Shown here piece after piece: positions 1 through 9,842 of a stretch of 55,222 bases of DNA. The notes under the pieces are model-generated. The model did not search any database. It was not told the origin of the DNA and was given only the letters and a program-made list of their open reading frames with translations. The first letter of the stretch is position 1; each line of letters opens with the position of its first letter. The stretch covers positions 1 to 55,222 of the forward strand of contig JASCIV010000069.1 of NCBI GenBank assembly GCA_030374735.1, in the 5' to 3' direction. A program made the position numbers and the translations under genes. The stretch is from Gracilaria caudata. Lineage: Eukaryota; Rhodophyta; Florideophyceae; Gracilariales; Gracilariaceae.

Positions 1-46
1 CCCCCCATCACCCTTTCCTTCCCTCTCGTCCTCGCTCTCCCCCCGT

Positions 47-2470
47 ATGCCGCTCACCCCAGCCCCTTTGCGCGCGCGCCCCCCTTCCTCCATCTCCACG
101 GCGCGCGCAGCCTCGCTCAACCCCCTTGTCGCCGCCACCTGCGGCCTTCTCGAGGTCTATCGACGAGTCAATCCTGCCGTGCGTTTCGCCCCCTCCCGCC
201 CGCGCCGCTGCCTCACCCGTCCCAATCGCCCCGTCTACAATGATAACTACGACAATCAGCATCACGACTACATCCTCTATGTTGATGACACCCTCTCCGA
301 TGAGCGTGGCAACCGGTACACCGTGCTCGACCTGCTCGGCACCGGCACCTTTGGCCAGGTCGTCAAGTGTAGGCATCATCGCTCCTCGCAAATCTTCGCC
401 GTTAAGGTCATCAAGAACCAGCCAGCGTATTTCAATCAGGCCTGGGTCGAGATCAACATCCTTAATATGCTGCACAGTACCAATGACTCCGACCATACCC
501 GACACATTGTTAAGCTCTATTCACATTTCGTTTTTCGCGGCCACCTCTGTCTCGTCTTCGAATTACTTAGTATCAACCTCTACCAGCGTCTTAAAAACAA
601 CAACTACAACGGTCTCTCCTTTGATTTGCTACGTTCCTGTCTGTCCCAAATCCTCCAGGCTCTCGATGTGCTTGTCACTTCCGAGGTCATCCACTGCGAT
701 CTAAAGCCAGAGAACATCCTACTCACAGCTCTCGACACTACTGATCTTAAGCTCATTGATTTTGGTTCTGCCTGCCAGCTACAGCATCCCATCTACTCTT
801 ATGTTCAGTCGCGCTACTACAGATCCCCCGAGGTGCTTCTGGGCTGTAAGACCTACGACGCCATGATAGACATGTGGAGTCTGGGATGCGTTGCCGGTGA
901 GCTTTTTCTAGGCATTCCACTCTTCCCCGGCCAAAACGAAATGAACATGGTCTGCCGAATTGTTGAGATGCTTGGCGACATTCCAGACCGCTTCCTCAGT
1001 CGCTGTCAAGAGACGCACAAATTCTTCAACGAGTCGCGCGCTCATTGCACTGCAGACGTCAAGATTTTCAGCCTCAAGAGCATTGAGCAATACGAGAGCG
1101 AGAATAATGTCAAGCTTGCGCAGTGGAAGCGCTTTTTCAAGGAGAAGAAGCTCCGAGATATCATTATGACATATCCTGTGCGTACTACGCGCCCGCACGA
1201 AGCGGAGATGGAGCTCAGGGAGAGCTTCATCGACCTTTTGAATGGCATGCTCAAGTTTGATCCACGCGAGCGATGGACTCCTGGAGAAGCGAGAGAACAT
1301 CCGTTTCTTAAGGGTTTGCCGTTACCAGACGGTCAACCATGGGTGCCAGCTCGACACAGAGTGTTGAGATCTCGTCCGGTAGGCATTCAAATTCCTCGCC
1401 AGCAAGAGCCTAGCCCAGTCGACAACTACTATGCTGCGTCAGCTCCCAATTTTAACGCTAAAGGTCGCCTCGCTATGAACGTCACTTGGGGCACCGGCGC
1501 TGGTGGTCAGCCCCCTCCACGAGGACCCGTACATGTTCCATACCTCCAGAATCCCCCGGGAGCTTTGCCATACAGTTACGAAGATTGCCCTCTGCCGCCT
1601 GAGGCACAACAGTTCGCTCCTGGCAGTTATGTACCGACGTCGACGCTGTCTATGTTTGCGGCGCACATGTCAGTGCCATCGCATCCCAACTATCCTCCGT
1701 CTTCTAGACGAGTGCAACCAGTTGTTGCACCTGGAAGTTACAGTGGGGGTTCACATAATCCTTATTTGTATGGACCGCCGTCACCTGTCGGTGATCACAG
1801 ACACCGGGCAAGCGGCGGTCACATGCCCAGCAGTCCTTCAGGAATGATGTCGTCATTGGCTGGAACCCCACCCATATACAACAGTTCCCTGCGACAAGCA
1901 CCTATGCAGAGAACTGGATCACGAGATTCGATGTCAGACACTTTGCGCATGTCAGCTTCGCGAGAGTCACTGGGATTCGGCAGAGTCCCTTCTGTAGGGG
2001 ACATGGGTGATGACGCAATGTTTATGTACGGTTCTGACGAAGAAACGACGTCACCCGGTCAGGGTGCATATGTTCCATCTCAGGCACCTAGTTTACCCCC
2101 ATCTGTGGCGCTGGGAGTGGCTTCGGGCGCGCTTTCCGCGTCGCTCCCCCCACCTGGACCACGATTATTTTCGCAAGGTCGCCATGGTCCCACTACATAC
2201 AGCAATCCATCTTCAAACTTTGTATTCCCGTATACAGGCCGGCAACAGAGTCAGCCATATAACCCGGACGTGGAAGACATGGGTCTCACCAATGTACAGG
2301 CCGAAGCATATCGGATAAGCATTCAGAACAATGCAATCGGGAACCAACCTCTGCCAACAACAGGCGGGACCGGGTCAGAGCTAGACGGGCACATTCAAAA
2401 CGATAGAAAGCCTGATGCTCGCCACCCGCTACGACGAAGTTTTCATCGGTCAAGTAGGCAACCAAACTAG
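47..2470 (+). CDS. YAK1: Yak1-like dual-specificity (DYRK family) protein kinase
   Basis: Likely a cytosolic/nuclear growth and stress kinase of the DYRK family, Yak1 branch; the role comes from the family. The kinase domain spans about residues 91-425: glycine loop GTGTFGQVVKC (98-108), catalytic Lys120, HCDLKPEN (216-223), DFG (238-240) and the YxY activation-loop signature (Tyr250, Tyr252) in YSYVQSRYYRSPE. The stretch just before the domain (YVDDTLSDERGNRYTVLDLLG) is the Yak1-type N-lobe entry. After the kinase come about 370 residues rich in Pro, Ser, Gly and Tyr with no domain I recognise, which is usual for the group. The frame is open back to the window edge, so the N-terminus may be incomplete; the ATG at 47 is the first in view. 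The N-terminal 60 residues look low in complexity and could instead be 5' UTR. Confidence 0.85.
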   Translation: MPLTPAPLRARPPSSISTARAASLNPLVAATCGLLEVYRRVNPAVRFAPSRPRRCLTRPNRPVYNDNYDNQHHDYILYVDDTLSDERGNRYTVLDLLGTGTFGQVVKCRHHRSSQIFAVKVIKNQPAYFNQAWVEINILNMLHSTNDSDHTRHIVKLYSHFVFRGHLCLVFELLSINLYQRLKNNNYNGLSFDLLRSCLSQILQALDVLVTSEVIHCDLKPENILLTALDTTDLKLIDFGSACQLQHPIYSYVQSRYYRSPEVLLGCKTYDAMIDMWSLGCVAGELFLGIPLFPGQNEMNMVCRIVEMLGDIPDRFLSRCQETHKFFNESRAHCTADVKIFSLKSIEQYESENNVKLAQWKRFFKEKKLRDIIMTYPVRTTRPHEAEMELRESFIDLLNGMLKFDPRERWTPGEAREHPFLKGLPLPDGQPWVPARHRVLRSRPVGIQIPRQQEPSPVDNYYAASAPNFNAKGRLAMNVTWGTGAGGQPPPRGPVHVPYLQNPPGALPYSYEDCPLPPEAQQFAPGSYVPTSTLSMFAAHMSVPSHPNYPPSSRRVQPVVAPGSYSGGSHNPYLYGPPSPVGDHRHRASGGHMPSSPSGMMSSLAGTPPIYNSSLRQAPMQRTGSRDSMSDTLRMSASRESLGFGRVPSVGDMGDDAMFMYGSDEETTSPGQGAYVPSQAPSLPPSVALGVASGALSASLPPPGPRLFSQGRHGPTTYSNPSSNFVFPYTGRQQSQPYNPDVEDMGLTNVQAEAYRISIQNNAIGNQPLPTTGGTGSELDGHIQNDRKPDARHPLRRSFHRSSRQPN

Positions 2471-2690
2471 GCGCAGTGTTGGAAATACAAACACACAGCG
2501 CGTGAATATATGTATGTATACAATCGTATGTATATATTGCAAAGGCACAAACAAGAAATTCAAAGTCAGAACAGATGTTTAGGTAACAAAATGTTTTGGA
2601 CAAGTTATAGGGTAGGTAGATATTCATACGTCAAGAGAGAACTCCTCAAACTCAGAACTTCAAAAAAAGGTAAAACGCGCGGTGAAGTGG

Positions 2691-5240
2691 TTACCGTGAC
2701 TCTAGTTCTTCGGGTTTTGCATTCTCTAAGCTAGTGTCACTGGTCCCGTTTCCGTTTGACACACCAATCACGTTTCCTTCCTCCTTCTTCCGTGACGATT
2801 TCTCTTTGGACAACAACACCCTACGACTAAGCCTTATTTGCCCATTTCTGCCAATTTCCGTTACCTTCAACTCTAGTTCATCGCCAACATTGCACACGTC
2901 TTGTACTGTGTTCGTTCTTCTATTCTCCAGCTCAGATATGTGTAGCCATCCCTCCTTTCCCTCCGCAATCTTGATATACGCACCAAACGGAAGGATTTTG
3001 GTAACTCGACCCTTTATGATAGACCCCACGTCAATGTCAACAATCAATCCCTTGATCGTCGACTCCGCTTTCGCCATCATGCTATCGCTGCTGGAGGTTA
3101 GCGATACCGTTCCATCATTATCGATAGATATTCGTATCATATCCTCACCCCCACATTCCTCAATCACAGAACGGATCGTTTTTCCACCAGCCCCGATAAC
3201 GTCACCAATCCGTCGAACAGGTATCTGGAAGCTGACCACCTTCGGCAAAGAGTCCGGCAACTTTGGATTCGGCCGGGGCATAACTGCATCCATACAATCC
3301 AAGATATGCAGGCGTCCCTCTCTTGCTTGCATGAGGATACGTTCAAGCAGATCAATCGAGATTCCTTTCAGCTTTACATCCAGCTGCAATGCCGACAGAC
3401 CGTGACGATTTCCAGCGAACTTCGCGTCACAAAGACCAAGAGCATCCTCCAAGCCTAAGATATCGGTGAGAACAACAGCCTGCTCCTCGCTGAACTTGGT
3501 TCCAGTTCTTAGCACTTCTTCGTCAATCACAAGACCCATTGCCACACCAGCTACCGAGCTTTTAAGAGGAACACCCGCTTCTAATAACGCCAAGCAACCG
3601 CCGCAAACACTTGCCATACTCGAGCTTCCATTACTTTCAAGAATATTGCTTTCAACTCGCAAAACATAGGGGAAGTCCTTCTTTTCTGGAATGGCCGCAA
3701 ACAATGCTCTTTCCGCCAACTTACCATGACCGATCTCACGTCGCCCCGGTGCTCCCATTCGCCCCACTTCCCCAACGCTGGAAGGTGGAAAAGAATACTG
3801 CAGATAAAACCGTGATGCGTTTTCACCATCAAGAGTCTCGAATCTCTGCGCCATTTCTTCTCCGCCAAGGGTGGCAACAGCTAATGTCTGTGTTTCTCCC
3901 CTGGTGAACAGCGAAGAACCATGCGCTCGAGGAAGAGGTGCTTGATGAATGGTAATTGGGCGCACGGTGAACGGATCCCTGCCATCAGGTCGAACATTAT
4001 CATCAAGAATACGCAGTCGCAGGCGATTTGATATAAGCTGCTTCCATGCAATTCGCAGCTGGGTGTTCTTCAGCTCAGCTTCAGTTGGATTTGTTACGAA
4101 CTCTTCTGGGGGTGGTTTCAATGAGTTGAACACACGATCCTTGACTTCCGACACACGCTGTTCACGTTCTTTCTTGGCGGTTACAAGAAGCGCCTCATCC
4201 AGTCCAGAAACGATTTCCTCCATTCCGGCGCGAATGCGATCCGGGACGGATCGTAAAGCGGTAAGGTCCTTCCCACGACCACATATCTCTCGAAGTTGAC
4301 GCATGGCCCCACAAAGCTTGATTATGCTCTTATGGGCGACTCGTACAGCCTCAATGATCTGCTGTTCCGTGAGAAAATCACAGTAACCTTCGATCATAAG
4401 AATGGCATCCTCTGTGCCGGCAATCACTAACTCTGAGCGCGACGTATTCGCCTGTTGCACTGAAGGTTCCACAACGAATTCCCCGTCAATGAAGGCCACT
4501 CGCACACCTGCAACGGGTGCAGCCAGTGGAATGTGAGATATGTGTAAAGAAGCAGCTGCGGCGCAAATGGAGAGAGCATCAGCCGGACAATCTGGGTCGT
4601 ATGAAAAGACGTTGGCGAGAAGTTGTACGTCGTTATAATAGCCATCAACAAACATGGGGCGTATCGAACGGTCAATGAGACGAGACACAAGAATCTCTCG
4701 CTCACTGGGGCGACCCTCTCTCTTGATATAGCTGCCCGAAGTGCGTCCCAAAGCGGAAAATTTTTCGGCATAGTCAACGCGAAGGGGAAGAAAGTCAAGG
4801 GAGGGTGAGGTATCATTATCAGCGCATGCAGTGCAATAGACAACGGTATCGCCATGGCGAACATTCACAGCGCCAGCAGCCTGCCTGGAGAAGTGTCCGG
4901 TCTCAAAATAAGCAGTCTTTCCCTCCGCAAACTCGACAGAGACCACGGTAGGTTCGGGCGGAATTGGAATACTTACAGAAGAAGCAAGACTGTTTTGAAG
5001 CCGCTTCCGCTGTTGCAAGTCTGTATCAGGCACCTCGGCGGGATCATCGCCATCATCCGTGACGGCTATGGCGGCCCTCAGCACGCCGGTACGTCGCGGT
5101 GCCGAGACAGGACGCTCCGCCACGCCCAGCGGCGTGGCGTACCGGCGCGCGAACGGCAGTGGCGAGACGAAACACGCTGGAGGTGTAGACATGGCGAACG
5201 ACTTGACAACGCGCATTGCCCTCCACAACGCCGTGATCAT
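2691..5240 (-). CDS. PNP: Organellar polyribonucleotide nucleotidyltransferase (PNPase)
   Basis: Phosphorolytic 3'-5' exoribonuclease/polymerase for organelle RNA decay and maturation. The 849-aa order is complete: N-terminal extension of about 95 residues, first RNase PH core (GRTSGSYIKREGRPSEREILVSRL region), helical linker, second RNase PH core (RMGAPGRREIGHGKLAERA), KH domain (GAGGKTIRSV, about 667-733), S1 domain (GSIIKGRVTKILPFGAY, about 737-810) and a charged tail. The extension (basic, Ser/Ala/Thr-rich, with VSPLPFARR) resembles an organelle transit peptide; plastid versus mitochondrion cannot be decided here. The ATG at 5240 is used; a second ATG at 5192 (MSTPPACF) is equally plausible. 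It diverges from the Spt3-like gene across about 200 bp. No lesions seen. Confidence 0.93.
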   Translation of the reverse strand: MITALWRAMRVVKSFAMSTPPACFVSPLPFARRYATPLGVAERPVSAPRRTGVLRAAIAVTDDGDDPAEVPDTDLQQRKRLQNSLASSVSIPIPPEPTVVSVEFAEGKTAYFETGHFSRQAAGAVNVRHGDTVVYCTACADNDTSPSLDFLPLRVDYAEKFSALGRTSGSYIKREGRPSEREILVSRLIDRSIRPMFVDGYYNDVQLLANVFSYDPDCPADALSICAAAASLHISHIPLAAPVAGVRVAFIDGEFVVEPSVQQANTSRSELVIAGTEDAILMIEGYCDFLTEQQIIEAVRVAHKSIIKLCGAMRQLREICGRGKDLTALRSVPDRIRAGMEEIVSGLDEALLVTAKKEREQRVSEVKDRVFNSLKPPPEEFVTNPTEAELKNTQLRIAWKQLISNRLRLRILDDNVRPDGRDPFTVRPITIHQAPLPRAHGSSLFTRGETQTLAVATLGGEEMAQRFETLDGENASRFYLQYSFPPSSVGEVGRMGAPGRREIGHGKLAERALFAAIPEKKDFPYVLRVESNILESNGSSSMASVCGGCLALLEAGVPLKSSVAGVAMGLVIDEEVLRTGTKFSEEQAVVLTDILGLEDALGLCDAKFAGNRHGLSALQLDVKLKGISIDLLERILMQAREGRLHILDCMDAVMPRPNPKLPDSLPKVVSFQIPVRRIGDVIGAGGKTIRSVIEECGGEDMIRISIDNDGTVSLTSSSDSMMAKAESTIKGLIVDIDVGSIIKGRVTKILPFGAYIKIAEGKEGWLHISELENRRTNTVQDVCNVGDELELKVTEIGRNGQIRLSRRVLLSKEKSSRKKEEGNVIGVSNGNGTSDTSLENAKPEELESR

Positions 5241-5446
5241 CGGCGGATGATGCGCCGACTGGGCTTTCCGCGAGCTTGCCAGAGAGCTTCAGCTCTCATC
5301 GCCCACCTCGCCTGTCGCCTTCTCGCTCAAAATCTGCCTCTGAAGCGGATCTCCGCTGTAAGTAATGCCAGCTGTCAGCTGTGCACTGCACATCCGCCAC
5401 TTCGCTCTTTCTTCTCCCACGTCACGTTGCTCCCCCCAACCGTGAG

Positions 5447-6625
5447 ATGCGATGCAGCGATTCCCCGTCGCGTGCGTGTGCCATGTCGACGGCCGGCTCA
5501 CTTGGCTCCTCTGTGCCGCCATCTCCGAGGCAGCGCGCCAGGCCGAAGGCGCGAGCGGCGCCTGGTGCAACGCCGCCCGCCACGCCTCGCAAGTCAGTGA
5601 AACGTCGCGCCGTGCCGTCTGCGCTTTCCCCAATTGCTCGTCCTCGCAAGCGCGCCCCTGCCAAACCGCGCTCTGCTAGACGTAGCGTCAGAAGCAGCTC
5701 TTCTTCATGTGGTGAGTCCATGCTCACCTTGTTTCGGACAGCATTTGTCCCAGATGTGAAGCTTGTTGCTCCAACCGACAGACTGTTTGCGCAGGAGTTT
5801 GGATGCCTGCTGTTTGCTTTTGGCGATGCTCGCTTCTGTGTGAGGGAGACATTGGAATTAGTTGAGGATTGCGTTCGCGAGGAGGTGCGACGTGTTGCTA
5901 TGGGTGGCTCTCGTTCCATTTCTTCGCGACTGGACGCTAGGGGAATGTACCGTTTACGCAACTATTTGAGCAACTGTGGGGAGAAGGCAAGAGCCGAAAC
6001 TGCTGCTACTGATGTTGCAAGCGCTCGCACCCTTTCTAGGCCTGATATGCTCACCATGTGGACCGAGAACCTTTTCATATCTCTAAAGCATTGCCTTCCT
6101 ACCCCAGACTATGCGTATCTATCGCAGTGCAGGTCCATTTCGTTCGCGCGAAACGAAAGCCTTTCACACGATCCCAAGATTCGCGGGACTCTTCGAGCCA
6201 CCCTTTTCAAGGAATGGTTGGCCATACCCTTTGCTGAGCAGCACTTGCTGGCCCTGGCTCACCTTACGTGGGAGCTCACCGGTCAGCTAGTTCAAACAGC
6301 GCTCTTGTGCAAATATAACCTCGAGTTTCGACGCCAGCCTCCCAGTCTTTGTCCCAATATGTGGACCAACGAGAGACATTGGTTAGAAGCACTTGGTCAC
6401 GGCGTTGCTACTGCTTTCACTATTCCCAGCTGTGAACCGCGTTGCACCAGACTCTCGAACGAGATTCAACGCCTTATGAGCCGTCCCTACTATACCACGT
6501 TACATCTGCGATGTCGGTCAGAGGGGTTGATTCCCAGTCATATATATGCTGCACTGAGCAAGTTGAAGGAGAAGGATTGGGGAGGGCAACCTCGGGTTCG
6601 GGTAGGTTTGTATGATTTCGTGTGA
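5447..6625 (+). CDS. SPT3: Spt3-like SAGA complex histone-fold subunit
   Basis: Probably the Spt3/SUPT3H subunit of the SAGA co-activator, which contacts TBP. After a basic Pro/Ala/Arg-rich N-terminus of about 90 residues comes a first histone fold with the Spt3 pattern FGDARxxxxETxxLVEDxVRE, then GSRSI and RLRNYLS, which match the end of fold 1 in Spt3. A middle segment (RSISFARN...FKEWL) corresponds to the Spt3 R-x-x-SF...F-x-DW region. A second fold follows (LLALAHLTWELTGQLVQTALL), then SHIYAALSK in the place of the C-terminal HI-x-EA helix. The identification rests on these spaced matches, not on overall identity. The frame runs up to a GTG at 5381; 5447 is the first ATG, and 5483 (MSTAGS) is an alternative. 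Product 392 aa. Confidence 0.7.
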   Translation: MRCSDSPSRACAMSTAGSLGSSVPPSPRQRARPKARAAPGATPPATPRKSVKRRAVPSALSPIARPRKRAPAKPRSARRSVRSSSSSCGESMLTLFRTAFVPDVKLVAPTDRLFAQEFGCLLFAFGDARFCVRETLELVEDCVREEVRRVAMGGSRSISSRLDARGMYRLRNYLSNCGEKARAETAATDVASARTLSRPDMLTMWTENLFISLKHCLPTPDYAYLSQCRSISFARNESLSHDPKIRGTLRATLFKEWLAIPFAEQHLLALAHLTWELTGQLVQTALLCKYNLEFRRQPPSLCPNMWTNERHWLEALGHGVATAFTIPSCEPRCTRLSNEIQRLMSRPYYTTLHLRCRSEGLIPSHIYAALSKLKEKDWGGQPRVRVGLYDFV

Positions 6626-7450
6626 CCATAATATATTGAGTTCTTGATGGCTGTTCTCCGGGAGAGACTGCTAAAGAATTGAGTGGAAGTGGGAACCAAG
6701 ATCCTACATGTATCGCACCAGGGTTTATCTGCCATGCATTTGGTAGCATTCGCACCCCGCTCTTTGTTGGAGAAGTGCATAAGCGCACGTAGCGGAGTAA
6801 GTATGCATCTTAAGTCTAGTTACAACCTACACGAATTTGTGCTGTGAAGGATTACTGCGCAGAGAATTCGTCTTGACTTTGTCTTTATCGTTTGATTTTA
6901 CCAATATACTATGGAAATTAATGTTGATGAGGACACAGCGGAGGATTCTTTATCATCACCTTGAAGGACGGCGTTGATTCACTTCAACCCTTCAATTGGT
7001 ACGAATTAAGGTATCGAGAAATCCTTGCAACAAAACTAGAGACCGTCTTGGTTTCCAACAAAGGGAACACGGATTTTGCTCACTGATTCCGACGCACGTC
7101 ACTGATCATCAGATGTCATTCTGCCTTTTTGGCAAAGTGTGCAGCAATAGAGAATGCTTCGAACTCCAAACTAACAGCTGACATCATAGAGTCTTCGACG
7201 GCCATCAAATTCACTGTTGCTGTACGCTTAGCGCTTAGTTTGACAGCTCTAGAATTCTTAACACTACAAAAGCGATTATGGCCTATGCGTATCGTGACTC
7301 TGCAGACGTGAGAACACCCCACGACGCTCTATTCAGCTCTTGTATGTTGATGCAGAATGATCATGAATAGTCTTCTAAATAAGATAACTGGAAAGAGTAT
7401 CCGAGAGATAAAAGACCATAGGTTACTTCTCAGTTTTCCAGGTAAACGAT
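6626..7450. other. Convergent intergenic spacer, nothing recognised
   Basis: AT-richer spacer between two converging genes. Only short frames of about 60-70 codons occur and none shows a domain or coding-like composition. No RNA gene or repeat was seen; it presumably holds both 3' UTRs. Confidence 0.6.
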
Positions 7451-8524
7451 TCAAAAGTCCGCGAGCATTCCTTTAGACTTCCGCATCAGCCGTTGTCTCT
7501 TCTGAGGCGCTTGGTCGTATGCTTCCTTTACTCTGCCGTGAAGGAATGCGAATATCCACAGCAAATCATCACAGGAACCGCCTGGTTTCCCTAATGCTGT
7601 ATTGTATGCATCGCAGAATCGGTGTATCGCTTCTACCGTGGATAGAAGTGATTCTACTCTATCTGGGCTGAAGAACTTTGAGTGTTCACCGCGTTTCGGA
7701 GGATATCTCCAAAACTGTGATCTTGTTCCCGTAGGAAGCGTAAGTCTTGGAAGCTCCTCAAACAGTGGATCTGAAATCAGTACCGTCGATTTTGTCCAGG
7801 ACGCATCTAGAACTATGACATGTTTAAGCTCAGGCAAGCGTGCAACTGCTTGGGCTGGAGTCATCGCATCGTCTCCAGGGAATCTGTACGCATTCACGTG
7901 CTCAGAATTCGTTAGCAAAGCCCAAAAGCAAAGAATGTCATATGACCACAAGCTGATGTGGTGGAGAAAAACTTACAAGAGAGCGACTGTGTTTTTCTCC
8001 GCTCCTCGGATAACGCACTCGCGAAAGTCTGATACGCATTCTGGATAGGGGCGCCAAATGGTGGAGAACTTGGGTGCAAGCAAGGACACATGTTGTGCAG
8101 TGCTTCGCTGGGGAGGTTCCGCATGGGACTGCAGAATGTGAATGTGTACCGGTAAACTAACGGACGGGAAAGCTTGTGGGTCGGGCACAAGAGGAACAAG
8201 ACACTCGGTACAATAGTAGCGGCGACTCTTCCCACATGTGCCAGTACAAATTGTGCGCGTGGCTTCTTTCAGAACGTCGTGTGGAGATAGCTTCAGATCT
8301 CGAAAAACCTTTCCGTCGAATGAGGACATAAGCTCTTCCCTGTCTCCTTTTTGTGCTATGTTAGCCATATTCACAGGCTTGTATTCGCTCCAGAATTTCG
8401 GCAGGTTGTCTCCGATCAGGTGTGTGACCTGCGCTCCAGAAGCACCGGCCATGCGCGACGTACACTGGTTACGGATAAATGAATGAATATCAGTACACGA
8501 AATCAAGGCATGCGTCTTATACAT
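7451..8524 (-). CDS. DTWD1: DTW-domain tRNA-uridine aminocarboxypropyltransferase (one intron)
   Basis: Predicted to transfer the acp group from SAM to uridine in tRNA (acp3U), as DTWD1/2 do. Exon 1 is 7977-8524 and exon 2 is 7451-7883; the 93-nt intron at 7884-7976 begins GTAAGT and ends TACAG. Splicing joins VALL to FPGDDAM, reproducing the DTWD1 stretch VALxFPGP, which fixes both splice sites. The 326-aa product has Cys93/Cys97 and Cys105/Cys108 (CTGTC...CTEC), then LLAPKF, then DASW, the family's D-x-W signature with Ala-Ser in place of Thr, and a C-terminal FWRYPPK...STVEAIHRF segment. The ATG at 8524 is used; the ATG for MAGASGA (8452) is an alternative. It is tandem with the Tim17-like gene upstream. 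The closest subfamily (DTWD1 versus DTWD2) is less certain. Confidence 0.85.
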
Positions 8525-8678
8525 CGATCATAATTATACTGTAGGAATGTCAGTTTTGGCAAGAAAAGAGTTCAGGAAAAAACAGCTTCTCCTCAAAGAC
8601 GTCAGCCCAATGTTGAAAGCGAAGCACCTCACTCCAGGAAGTGAACTCTGTCCTAGTTTAGAGGGCAAGAGGGTTATC

Positions 8679-9377
8679 CTATGTTTCGGACCTATCAGAG
8701 GAACCGTGTTCGTCTTCTCGGCTCGCAGCGCGAAGTGGATGGGAAGCTAAATTCTCTTCGAGAGTTCTAATTACTCTTCCGACAGAAGCCTCTGCTCCTT
8801 GAGCTTGAACTACGTCAACTTCTGGCTTGTTTTGAGCAACAAATTGTTCCAAAGACTGGTGAGCTGTAGCTGCAGCACCAGATATTGCGGCACCAAACGC
8901 TGCGGCTGGACCAGCAGGTGTCCAGCCTCCAACAGCAGCAGCGAACAGGCCACAGGTGAATGCACCAGCAGCGGCATAGTTGGCAGGATGATCAACTCTC
9001 GCCGTGAACCCTGAATGTCCGATAAGGAGAGCTGCTGCTGAAAAAAGGGATACAAAAACGCCGACACGAGAGCCTGTGAGGATACTTTCACGAACAAAGA
9101 ATACGGCGACTCGATGCTGAACAGAATTAGTTGGTACGGGGCTTGGTATGTTCTTGTTTCGCGCTTGTTGTAATCCGCGATAGCCACCAAACAGCATGCC
9201 GCCAAGAACCCCATATGTCGTCTGAGCGCACCAAGTTCGTAAGGATTCCGGGGCTTCTGGCGGTGTTTCTCCAGGCTCTACACGGCGAAAAGCATCTCTG
9301 ATAGATGCAAGTTTTTCTGGGCGTTGGTCGACTGACCCTCGACTTGGGGTATCGCCGCTTTCCGCATCGGAGGACAT
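8679..9377 (-). CDS. Tim17/Tim22/Tim23 (PRAT) family membrane protein, TIMMDC1-like
   Basis: A 232-aa protein with a polar N-terminus (about 60 residues) and three to four hydrophobic Gly/Ala-rich segments: YGVLGGMLFGGYRG, then FVRESILTGSRVGVFVSLFSAAALLIG, then NYAAAGAFTCGLFAAAVGGW, then GPAAAFGAAISGAAA. Spacing and small-residue content fit the Tim17/22/23 fold. The FxRxxxxxGxRxxVFVxxF segment most resembles TIMMDC1, the complex I assembly factor. It therefore probably lies in the mitochondrial inner membrane, although plastid PRAT proteins also exist. The acidic/Ser-rich C-tail is soluble. The long frame starts at a TTG; the ATG at 9377 (MSSDAESGD) is chosen. Confidence 0.62.
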   Translation of the reverse strand: MSSDAESGDTPSRGSVDQRPEKLASIRDAFRRVEPGETPPEAPESLRTWCAQTTYGVLGGMLFGGYRGLQQARNKNIPSPVPTNSVQHRVAVFFVRESILTGSRVGVFVSLFSAAALLIGHSGFTARVDHPANYAAAGAFTCGLFAAAVGGWTPAGPAAAFGAAISGAAATAHQSLEQFVAQNKPEVDVVQAQGAEASVGRVIRTLEENLASHPLRAASREDEHGSSDRSET

Positions 9378-9842
9378 CCTTGCATCAACGCAGAAACAAA
9401 ACTGTTTTTTCGTCAAAGCAAACCTCGCGAGTATGGAATATGGTGCTCCCGGAGGAACTTTACCTGTTGTTACAACTCTGGTTCCGTTGTATACGCCGGT
9501 TCATACCAGAACCCCAAAACTTGAAGAACCGGATCATAGCCTATCCATATGTTTCGGTGGTAGGTATTCATTGTCTCGTTCAACATACCAGAACCACCAT
9601 TGCAGATATTCCGTTTGCTACCCTTGGTACAGGTGATGTGTACGACATCGGGACCTTTATCCACCAGGTCCACACGTGTTCACGTAGCAATACAGTGATT
9701 GGTGGGCGACTAGTTCGGGGAGGACGACGTCGCTGCAATCGATGTTCTGTTCGCGAGAAGATCCGGTGTTGTTGTTACAGCTCAGCCTGGTAAGATTACT
9801 CAAACAATCCGCACTTAAGGGGATCACCCGCCCAGTTCGAGG
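9378..9842. other. Divergent promoter spacer (PRAT protein / LysRS)
   Basis: 465 bp between two diverging starts. An open plus-strand frame (9305-9793) and a minus-strand one run through it, but neither shows a family motif. No strong promoter element was recognised. Confidence 0.55.

Noticed and set aside
126..704. Plus-strand frame of 192 codons inside the Yak1 gene
   Set aside because: Ser/Thr/Pro-rich shadow of the kinase gene in another frame.
7951..7976. A 24-nt mini-intron (GTAAGT...ATCAG) in the DTW-domain gene
   Set aside because: It would keep the frame, but it inserts about 20 unmatched residues. The longer 93-nt intron ending TACAG at 7884 joins VALL to FPG exactly as in DTWD1.
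9305..9793. Plus-strand frame of 162 codons between the PRAT and LysRS genes
   Set aside because: Overlaps the real PRAT gene antisense, shows no motif and has no good start.
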